A DNA stretch of 5,036 nt, taken from NCBI GenBank assembly GCA_023386395.1, contig JAEWJV010000060.1, positions 1 through 5,036 on the forward strand, given 5' to 3'. A program made the translations under genes and the position numbers. The notes under the pieces were generated by a model. It made no database searches, was not told where the DNA came from, and saw nothing but the letters and a program-made list of their open reading frames with translations. Origin of the DNA: Bacteroidota bacterium. Its GTDB lineage: Bacteria > Bacteroidota > Bacteroidia > Chitinophagales > Chitinophagaceae. Positions 1-5,036 of this stretch are shown here, in pieces (the first letter of the stretch is position 1; every line of letters starts with the position of its first letter).

Positions 1-2140
1 GTTTAATACCGCCATTCACCACAAAGCCATCAAGCGGCGCATAAATATCACGGAAGGTTGGGTTATCGATTGTGCCGGTATAAATTGTATCAAATTTTGT
101 TTGCCTTACATCCAGGATGTTCTCGAAATTGATGAACACGGAAAATTTGTTCCAGAATTTTTCAGCCATAGCGCCACACATCCAGTATGGCTTTCCCATC
201 ATGCCATCACTTAATTTTTGCGGGCTGTAATAATAGGCTTCAAGGCCAATCTTTATATCATCTTTTTTTTCATACATCAATACATTATTTAAACGATGCC
301 TCGGCGTGAGCGGGAACCAGCTTTCGGTATTGTTATAATGACTATTCACATCAGCATACGTGTATCCGATAAACAGTTTGAAATTGTTGCATGTAAAACG
401 CAGGTTGGTTTCAAGCCCCCTTGTATCTATATGGCCGTTGGCATTTACAAATGCTTTATTGCCTTCGCTTGTATCTGTTAATACCAGCGGATTATTCAGC
501 TTTGTATAAAACAATAAAACATTGGCGCTAAAACCGAGCTTGCCAATATGAGTTTTGTAATTGAAATCAACATTGCCGCCAACCGATTTTTCGTTAGTGG
601 CTGTTGTTTCATTTATTGGAAGAATATGCTGAAACTGTATTTTCTCTGCATCTTCTGTAAATACAGTTGGTGTTTTATAACCCAAACCACCGCCTAATCT
701 TGCTGTAAATGCAGGAGATATTTTAAACATGGCTGAAATGCGTGGCAATAATTCAAAATTATATTGTTTTACATAGTCGCCGCGTAATCCTGTTTCAAGG
801 CTAAAGCGGCTTGCCGGCGTCCAGGTGTTTTGCACAAATACACCGTAAGTATTATAATGATAATTCCTTAAAAGCGTTGTGTTGTTCGGCTTCTCTTTAA
901 AATCATCCGTTAGAAAATTCAAGCCTGCTATCCAGAAAGCATTCTCTTTTTTTGCAGTAAAATTCAATTCGGAATAAGATGATTGCTGCCTGCCCTGAAA
1001 GATATAACCCGGAACAGCTATTAACCGGCTAAACCCGGAATAACTGTTTTTAAACTCAAGAGTTAAATCATCATTCAGCTTATGCTGAATATCTAACTGG
1101 GTTGAAAAACGATCTGTATTATTCTTTTCAAAATAGCCGGGCGTGGTGTGTTTTATATAATTCATGCTGCCGCCCGTTCTGCTCTCGGTTATATAACTGA
1201 AACCAATATTGGCATTGGTTCTATTACCATATAAAAAGAGTTTTGGATTGATGGTATAACGCTCAAATTTTGGAATGGCAGTTAATCCAATAGCTGCAGG
1301 GTCGTAAGCGCTGCCTGCATTTGCAGAGCCAAATACTGTAATGCCAATATGCTTAAACCGCTGGCTGTAAAAGCTGCTGAGGTCTAAGCCTTTTGCCGAC
1401 GTTGCATTCGCAAGAAAACTGAGTTCCCTTTCTTCGCCCGGCGTTTTGGAAACAAGGTTTACGAGACCTGCAATAGCGCCGCCGCCATACAACGGCGATA
1501 GCGAACCTTTAATCACTTCCGCCTGTTTAAGATCGAGCGGCGCCACCTGCATTAAACTCAGGCCGCCTGAAAAGCCTGCATATAAAGGAAAACCATCGCG
1601 CAACAGTTGTGTATACCTGCCATCGAGACCTTGTATTCTTATGCTTGAATTAGCAGATGTTGCAGATGTTTGCTGCGTTTGAATGCCAGTGCTTTCACTC
1701 AGCATCATACGTATATCACCAGGCTTCATATTGGCTTTTTCCTGTAGCTCTTCACCCGATATGGTTTCAACGCGGGTTGGAATATCGCTGATGGTGCGGC
1801 TGGTTCGCGTAGCCGTTACCACTACATCATCTTCCTGTTCTTCCGTTTCATCCAGCAATATCGTTACAACACTTTCATTTGGTACATTGAGTTTTATTGT
1901 TTTTTCTTCAAAGCCTATATAAGAGATTTTAATATTGTAAATACCTTTTGCAACGTTTGTAAAACCAATCATGCCAAGGCTGTCGGCTATAGCAGTTTTA
2001 TTGATAGAAGTAATAGTTGCAGACGCGCCGGCAAGCGGCGTTTTATTTTCAGCGGTTTGTATAGATAATTTGATGGTGTATTGCGTATATGCCATATGTG
2101 CACATAACATTACTACGGTTAGTAATAATAATTTCTTCAT
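1..2140 (-). CDS. TonB-dependent outer-membrane receptor (nearly complete, 3' end cut by the window edge)
   Basis: An uninterrupted frame of 713 codons runs from the ATG at 2138-2140 to the left edge. Residues 1-20 form a signal peptide (MKK, then a Leu-rich core, cleavage near AYTQ). Residues about 22-97 look like a carboxypeptidase-regulatory-like beta domain (PLAGASATI near 35, then SYIGFEEKTIKL). A TonB-box-like segment, DDVVVTATRT, covers 104-113. The plug spans about 117-234 and includes IRIQGLDGRYTQLLRDG, IKGSLSPLYGGGAIAGLVNL and LVSKTP. The rest shows alternating, aromatic-rich beta-barrel strands. The family imports scarce ligands across the outer membrane using TonB/ExbBD energy. 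Its length is about 700, not about 1000, so it is not SusC-type, and no SusD is visible. The final motif, DGFVVNGGIK, is close to a usual barrel end, so only a few residues are missing. It starts 45 bp after the small Cys-rich gene and is probably cotranscribed with it. The ligand is unknown; a metal or metal chelate is inferred from that neighbour only. Confidence 0.95.
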   Translation of the reverse strand, partial: MKKLLLLTVVMLCAHMAYTQYTIKLSIQTAENKTPLAGASATITSINKTAIADSLGMIGFTNVAKGIYNIKISYIGFEEKTIKLNVPNESVVTILLDETEEQEDDVVVTATRTSRTISDIPTRVETISGEELQEKANMKPGDIRMMLSESTGIQTQQTSATSANSSIRIQGLDGRYTQLLRDGFPLYAGFSGGLSLMQVAPLDLKQAEVIKGSLSPLYGGGAIAGLVNLVSKTPGEERELSFLANATSAKGLDLSSFYSQRFKHIGITVFGSANAGSAYDPAAIGLTAIPKFERYTINPKLFLYGNRTNANIGFSYITESRTGGSMNYIKHTTPGYFEKNNTDRFSTQLDIQHKLNDDLTLEFKNSYSGFSRLIAVPGYIFQGRQQSSYSELNFTAKKENAFWIAGLNFLTDDFKEKPNNTTLLRNYHYNTYGVFVQNTWTPASRFSLETGLRGDYVKQYNFELLPRISAMFKISPAFTARLGGGLGYKTPTVFTEDAEKIQFQHILPINETTATNEKSVGGNVDFNYKTHIGKLGFSANVLLFYTKLNNPLVLTDTSEGNKAFVNANGHIDTRGLETNLRFTCNNFKLFIGYTYADVNSHYNNTESWFPLTPRHRLNNVLMYEKKDDIKIGLEAYYYSPQKLSDGMMGKPYWMCGAMAEKFWNKFSVFINFENILDVRQTKFDTIYTGTIDNPTFRDIYAPLDGFVVNGGIK

Positions 2141-2185
2141 GTAAAAATGATTTGGTTAATGAATTCCGGATTTGCAAAAGAATTA

Positions 2186-2497
2186 TTAACCTAAGCGGGG
2201 AGGCTGAAAAAGTGATGGATGATATTCTGATACGGAAGAAAGATAATAACTGTTATAAATAGTAGAAGCACTAAATGCCACAGGTTCTTTAACCGGGTTA
2301 AACTTGTTATCTATGTAATTATGCGCACAGGCGCAACTGCAAAGCGGCGGGCAATTATCCTCATCGGTATTTCCCGCATCATGTGTTGTCACATTTATTA
2401 CTGTTTTTCCTGTATCTGTATTGCATGATACATCGGCACAAGGCATAATGCTTTGTCCAAACAGCATAAATATCATTATAAAAGCAAAAAATTTCAT
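2186..2497 (-). CDS. Small Cys-rich exported protein, DUF6660-like
   Basis: This gene encodes 103 residues and is complete. Residues 1-18 are a hydrophobic export or membrane segment (MKFFAFIMIFMLFGQSIM), followed by PCADVSC. A polar linker leads to a dense cluster at 48-59, NCPPLCSCACAH. Cys lie at 20, 25, 49, 53, 55 and 57, and His at 39, 59 and 93. The tail ends in SLFQPPRLG. The combination of MPC-A-D, C-P-x-x-C-x-C-x-C and a terminal W/F-Q-P-P is how I recall the DUF6660 family of Bacteroidota; this is memory, not a search. The function is unknown. The Cys/His cluster could bind a soft metal, or form disulfides in the periplasm. No lipobox fits at Cys20, because Pro is at -1. It is the first gene of a probable operon with the receptor 45 bp downstream, and its ATG lies 5 bp after a promoter -7 element. 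The related HYC_CC_PP family fits less well, because its HYC motif is absent. Confidence 0.85.
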   Translation of the reverse strand: MKFFAFIMIFMLFGQSIMPCADVSCNTDTGKTVINVTTHDAGNTDEDNCPPLCSCACAHNYIDNKFNPVKEPVAFSASTIYNSYYLSSVSEYHPSLFQPPRLG

Positions 2498-2502
2498 CGC
2501 GG

Positions 2503-2535
2503 CAAAAGTAATTGTAGTTGGTTGTTACATGCAAA
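2503..2535 (-). promoter_or_regulatory. Predicted Bacteroidota sigma-A-type promoter for the Cys-rich protein/receptor operon
   Basis: On the minus strand, TACTTTTG at 2510-2503 matches the Bacteroidota -7 consensus TAnnTTTG exactly. A TTTG at 2535-2532, 21 nt upstream, fits the -33 element. The -7 element ends only 5 nt before the ATG at 2497, so the transcript would begin at or just before the start codon and be leaderless or nearly so. No Shine-Dalgarno sequence would then be present. The consensus and spacing come from published Bacteroidota promoters; the start site is inferred. Confidence 0.7.
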
Positions 2536-2541
2536 TAAAAG

Positions 2542-2560
2542 ATTGTAATACCGTTGCAAT
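2542..2560. promoter_or_regulatory. Imperfect inverted repeat, candidate operator
   Basis: On the plus strand, ATTGTAA (2542-2548) and TTGCAAT (2554-2560) form a dyad that matches at 6 of 7 positions around a 5-nt centre. It ends 6 nt upstream of the predicted -33 element of the Cys-rich protein/receptor operon, a usual place for an activator site. No regulator gene is in the window, and dyads of this size occur by chance in AT-rich spacers, so the assignment is tentative. Confidence 0.25.
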
Positions 2561-2596
2561 AAAGCCGGTGAATTTTTGATTTTATTTTATATTCAA

Positions 2597-2630
2597 ATAA
2601 AAAGCCGCTTCCTTTTTGGAGAAGCGGCTT
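2597..2630 (-). terminator. Intrinsic terminator after the Bax1-family gene
   Basis: AAGCCGCTTC (2602-2611) and GAAGCGGCTT (2621-2630) form a perfect 10-bp, GC-rich stem with a 9-nt loop. On the minus strand the stem runs into a T-rich tail (CTTTTTATTTG), as expected of a Rho-independent terminator. It begins about 20 nt after the Bax1 stop codon and separates that gene from the downstream operon. On the plus strand no T tract follows, so it is not bidirectional. Confidence 0.85.
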
Positions 2631-2675
2631 CTGGTGAGACTTCTATAAATTTATTTTCTACCGGCGAAGCGGCTT
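2602..2675. repeat. 10-bp sequence present three times: both terminator arms and the end of the Bax1 coding sequence
   Basis: Reading the minus strand, AAGCCGCTTC occurs at 2675-2666 inside the codons for the Bax1 C-terminus (LSRFAG), and again at 2630-2621 as the left arm of the terminator. Its complement is the right arm at 2611-2602. The messenger therefore carries two copies of the left arm and one of the right, which allows a competing long-loop hairpin. Confidence 0.8.
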
Positions 2676-3412
2676 AATAGTTTCAGAATTTCAATATATA
2701 GCCAAACCATGGTTACGAGCAAACCAAAAGCGCCGTACCATTCCATATATTTGGGAGCGCCCATTTCAGCGCCTTTTTCTATCATATCAAAATCTATAAT
2801 AAGGTTTAAAGCTGCAATAGCAACAATAAATAGCGAAATGCCGATGCCCAGCAAAGAGCTGTCGTACATAAACGGAATATTCACACCAAATACCCTTAGC
2901 AGCAATGTAATAACATAGAATATAGCAATGCCCGCAGTGGCTGCAAAAATGGTTGACTTGAATTTTTCTGTTGCTTTTATCACCCTGAAATTGTACAAAA
3001 GGAACATGGCTAATGCTACGCCAAAAGTTAAACCCACAGCCTGCATAACAAGACCGGGATATTTTTCGCTGAAAGCATCATTTAACACAGCTGATATTGC
3101 GCCAAGAAAAAAGCCTTCAAGAATGCCGTAAGCCGGTGAAAGATAAGGCGCCAGTGTTGGCTTGAAACATATTGCCAAAACTGAAATTAAGCCACCGATT
3201 ATACCAACCCACATTAAGGTTACCATGGTTTGCTGCTGGTTATTGTAATATAAATACCATGTATAGGAAGCCGCGGCCAGTACCATAAATAAAAGAAACC
3301 CGAATTTACCAATGGAGCCGCGAACCGTCATAACGCCGGCATCGCTTTGATCCAGCGAACGGCTGAAAATTTTTTGAGATAAGGTTGGATTATCTGATTG
3401 AAAAAGTGCCAT
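2651..3412 (-). CDS. Bax inhibitor-1/YccA-family integral membrane protein
   Basis: This gene encodes 253 residues and is complete. It opens with MALFQSDNPTLS, a start typical of the BaxI_1-type (PF12811-like) branch, then has a short cytoplasmic lead and about seven hydrophobic helices (roughly 36-56, 64-83, 93-111, 121-141, 153-175, 185-206, 223-247). Family marks are APYLSPAYGILEGFFLGAIS at 88-107 and the last two helices, with LNLIIDFDMIEKGAEMGAP at 202-220 followed by YMEWYGAFGLLVTMVWLY. The acidic residues D207, D209, E212 and E216 lie where family members carry acidic residues tied to pH-dependent ion leak. The best-studied bacterial relative, YetJ, is a pH-sensitive calcium leak channel; transfer of that role is inference. 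The protein should sit in the inner membrane. It lies 135 bp after the GH92 gene and is closed by its own terminator, so it is probably monocistronic. No strong TAnnTTTG match was found upstream; the best is TATCTTCA at 3442-3435. Confidence 0.93.
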   Translation of the reverse strand: MALFQSDNPTLSQKIFSRSLDQSDAGVMTVRGSIGKFGFLLFMVLAAASYTWYLYYNNQQQTMVTLMWVGIIGGLISVLAICFKPTLAPYLSPAYGILEGFFLGAISAVLNDAFSEKYPGLVMQAVGLTFGVALAMFLLYNFRVIKATEKFKSTIFAATAGIAIFYVITLLLRVFGVNIPFMYDSSLLGIGISLFIVAIAALNLIIDFDMIEKGAEMGAPKYMEWYGAFGLLVTMVWLYIEILKLLSRFAGRK

Positions 3413-3422
3413 AATTATTCAT
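3390..3422 (-). other. Short upstream ORF overlapping the Bax1 start
   Basis: An ATG at 3422-3420, 10 nt upstream of the Bax1 ATG and in another frame, opens a 10-codon frame (MNNYGTFSIR) that ends at TAA 3392-3390 inside the Bax1 gene. It is seen directly in the sequence. Whether it is translated is unknown, and an ATG here may be chance. Confidence 0.15.
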
Positions 3423-3506
3423 TTTTTAGTTGCGTGAAGATAGCAGAAAATTTATTTGAAGAATAGTTAATTTGTAAGCGTAAATCAGCGCGAAAAGTTG
3501 GAAAGA

Positions 3507-3538
3507 CGGGAAGCCCGCAAACAGGAAGTATCTCCCTG
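3507..3538 (-). terminator. Two small hairpins after the GH92 gene, possible weak terminator
   Basis: On the minus strand, just after the GH92 stop, CAGGGA (3538-3533) and TTCCTG (3527-3522) form a 6-bp stem with one G-T pair and a 5-nt loop, followed by TTTG. Next, CGGG (3517-3514) and CCCG (3510-3507) form a 4-bp stem with a 3-nt loop, followed by TCTTTCC. Both stems are short and the T runs are poor, so termination here would be inefficient and some read-through into the Bax1 gene is possible. The remaining spacer up to 3413 is AT-rich and holds nothing else I can support. Confidence 0.3.
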
Positions 3539-3547
3539 CCTGCCGGA

Positions 3548-5036
3548 CTATTTCTTATCGCTCATATAAAACACCAGCTTTCCGCCATGCATAATTTCAT
3601 CATGGGTAATATATAAATGGTCAAGCGGTTTATTATTTAATAATACTTTTTTTACGTAAACGTTTTTATCGCTTTGATTGATAGCCTGCACTTCGAATGT
3701 TTTGCCATTTTCCAAATGCAATATGGCATTATCAATCGCAGGACTGCCAAGTGAATATTGACTACTGCCCGGCGCCACTGGATAAAAACCAAGCGTAGTG
3801 AAAATATACCACGCGCTCATCTGGCCGCAATCGTCATTGCCTCCCAAACCATCAGGGCCGGTATGATATTGCTTTTGCAAAATCATGCGCACACGTTCCT
3901 GCGTTTTCCAGGGCACACCGGCAAAATTGTATAAATAAGCCACATGATGAGAAGGCTCGTTGCCATGCACATAATTGCCGATAATGCCATCGCGGGTGAT
4001 GTCTTCCGTTTCTGCAAAAAATTCATCGGGCAAATGCATGGTGAATAAAGAATCAAGGTGTTCAACAAAACGTTTTTTGCCACCCATCATCGTTATCAAT
4101 TGCTCAGGCTGATGCGGCACATACAAACTGTAATTCCAGGCATTGCCTTCAATAAAACCCTGTCCGTTTGTGGTAAGCACATCAAATTCTTTCCTGAAAC
4201 TTCCATCGCTTAAACGCGGCCGCATAAAATGAACAGATGAGTCAAACACATTTTTAAAATTTTCAGAACGCTTCATGTATTCGTTATACACATCCATTCT
4301 TCCTAACTTTTTTGCAGCCTGCGCCAAACTCCAGTCGTCAAAAGCATATTCCAATGTTGTTGAAACACCCGTTCCGTTTTTATCAATAGGAATATAACCC
4401 TTATCGAGATAATAATTCAGGCCATCATAATTCCTGTTACTGCTGGTTGCAATGCAGGCATCCAATGCCTTATTTGCATCAAAACCCTGTATATTTCCTT
4501 CAACAATGGCTTCGGCAATTACAGGCACACTATGATAGCCGGTCATGCACCAGTTCTCATTGGCAGAATTACTCCATATAGGCAGCATGTGTTCTGCGCT
4601 TTGATTGTAATGCGCCAGCATGCTGCTTATCATATCTGCATTGCGCTTAGGCTGAATGATGTTTAACAAGGGATGCAATGCACGATACGTATCCCACAAA
4701 GAAAATGTAGTGTAGTTGGTAAAGCCATCAGCTTTATGAATATTCTGATCAAGCCCGCGGTAAGAACCATCAACATCCATATAAGTTGTTGGGTTAATGA
4801 AGGCATGATACATAGCCGTATAAAAATTTATTTTCTCTTCCTTGCTTTTTGACTGAATGGCAATTTTGCTTAATTCCTTTTGCCATTGCTGCTGTCCTGC
4901 GTTTCTAACCGCGTCAAAATCCCAGCCCGGCGCTTCAGCTCTTAAATTCATCAATGCATTATTGGTGCTTACCGGTGATAGAGCAAATTTGATCTTTATC
5001 TTTTCGCCTTCATCTGTCTTAAAATCGAAATAAGCC
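3548..5036 (-). CDS. GH92 family exo-alpha-mannosidase (C-terminal part, 5' end beyond the window)
   Basis: The frame is open from the right edge to TAG at 3550-3548, giving 495 residues. The family usually has about 730-770, so roughly the N-terminal third is outside the window. The visible part starts at the end of the N-terminal beta-sandwich (KIKIKFALSPVST), passes the linker motif NLRAEAPGWDFDAVR, and enters the (alpha/alpha)6 barrel. Hallmarks are FSLWDTYRALHPLLNIIQP (4705-4649), EGNAWNYSLYVPH (Glu codon 4150-4148), HGNEPSHH (around 3964-3944) and GNDDCGQMSAWY (3841-3806), then the C-terminal YITHDEIMHGGKLVFYM. GH92 enzymes are Ca2+-dependent, inverting exo-mannosidases that trim mannose from N-glycans or mannans. 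By conservation, the Glu of EGNAW and the Asp pair of GNDD are the likely catalytic acid and base candidates, placed by motif recall and not by alignment. All key motifs are intact, so it is probably active. Linkage specificity cannot be read here. A TTG at 4954-4952 is internal, because family sequence continues upstream of it. Confidence 0.96.
   Translation of the reverse strand, partial: AYFDFKTDEGEKIKIKFALSPVSTNNALMNLRAEAPGWDFDAVRNAGQQQWQKELSKIAIQSKSKEEKINFYTAMYHAFINPTTYMDVDGSYRGLDQNIHKADGFTNYTTFSLWDTYRALHPLLNIIQPKRNADMISSMLAHYNQSAEHMLPIWSNSANENWCMTGYHSVPVIAEAIVEGNIQGFDANKALDACIATSSNRNYDGLNYYLDKGYIPIDKNGTGVSTTLEYAFDDWSLAQAAKKLGRMDVYNEYMKRSENFKNVFDSSVHFMRPRLSDGSFRKEFDVLTTNGQGFIEGNAWNYSLYVPHQPEQLITMMGGKKRFVEHLDSLFTMHLPDEFFAETEDITRDGIIGNYVHGNEPSHHVAYLYNFAGVPWKTQERVRMILQKQYHTGPDGLGGNDDCGQMSAWYIFTTLGFYPVAPGSSQYSLGSPAIDNAILHLENGKTFEVQAINQSDKNVYVKKVLLNNKPLDHLYITHDEIMHGGKLVFYMSDKK

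Noticed and set aside
263..270. Run of eight A (minus strand) in the receptor gene as a phase-variation site
   Set aside because: The run encodes Lys-Lys in frame late in the barrel, similar A runs are common in this AT-rich sequence, and nothing indicates slippage.
1446..1922. Plus-strand open frames opposite the receptor gene
   Set aside because: They lie antisense to the plug domain of a clear receptor frame, have low-complexity, unfamiliar translations and no start signals. They are shadows of the real gene.
2174..2181. Second -7-like element (TTCTTTTG on the minus strand) between the Cys-rich gene and the receptor gene
   Set aside because: It matches 7 of 8 consensus positions but lacks the key A and has no TTG at the -33 distance. 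Cotranscription from the upstream promoter is simpler.
2709..3131. Plus-strand open frames opposite the Bax1 gene
   Set aside because: They are the antisense reading of a membrane-protein gene with strong family motifs, and their translations resemble no known protein.
3883..4083. Minus-strand 66-codon frame inside the GH92 gene
   Set aside because: It overlaps, in another frame, the region encoding the conserved HGNEPSHH motif of GH92 and is explained by it.
4952..4954. TTG as the start of the GH92 gene
   Set aside because: The same frame stays open to the window edge and encodes recognisable GH92 beta-sandwich sequence (KIKIKFALSPVST) before the TTG, so the true start is beyond the window.
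1..5036. Polysaccharide utilisation locus built from the receptor and the GH92 enzyme
   Set aside because: The receptor is about 700 residues and not SusC-type, there is no SusD, and a Bax1 gene, a terminator and a separate promoter lie between the two.

Overview
The window looks like an ordinary stretch of a Bacteroidota chromosome, probably from the Chitinophagaceae or a near relative. The supporting signs are an outer-membrane TonB-dependent receptor with an N-terminal carboxypeptidase-regulatory-like domain, a small Cys-rich protein resembling DUF6660, a GH92 glycosidase, AT-rich spacers with no clear Shine-Dalgarno sequences, and a promoter of the Bacteroidota TAnnTTTG type. The genus assignment is inference. 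All four genes lie on the minus strand, so transcription runs from right to left.

Layout from right to left. (1) 5036-3548 holds the C-terminal two thirds of a GH92 alpha-mannosidase-type exo-glycosidase, whose N-terminus is beyond the right edge. (2) A 135-bp spacer contains two small hairpins. (3) 3412-2651 encodes a complete seven-helix Bax inhibitor-1/YccA-family membrane protein, followed by a good intrinsic terminator at 2602-2630. (4) 2560-2498 carries a predicted promoter with an imperfect dyad just upstream of it. (5) 2497-2186 encodes a 103-residue secreted or membrane-anchored Cys-rich protein. (6) 45 bp further on, 2140-1 encodes a TonB-dependent receptor of at least 713 residues that lacks only its last few residues at the left edge.

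The small Cys-rich protein and the receptor look like a two-gene operon with its own promoter. From family knowledge, such pairs often sit near heavy-metal efflux genes in Bacteroidota, which suggests (inference only) a metal or metal-chelate uptake or sensing role. The GH92 and Bax1 genes appear to be separate units. There is no SusC/SusD pair, sigma/anti-sigma pair or other glycosidase in view, so nothing here supports a polysaccharide utilisation locus. I see no RNA genes, CRISPR array, insertion sequence, phage gene or clearly new system. The points most worth a second look are the nearly leaderless promoter and its upstream dyad, a terminator arm duplicated inside the last codons of the Bax1 gene, and the potential metal-binding Cys cluster of the small protein.
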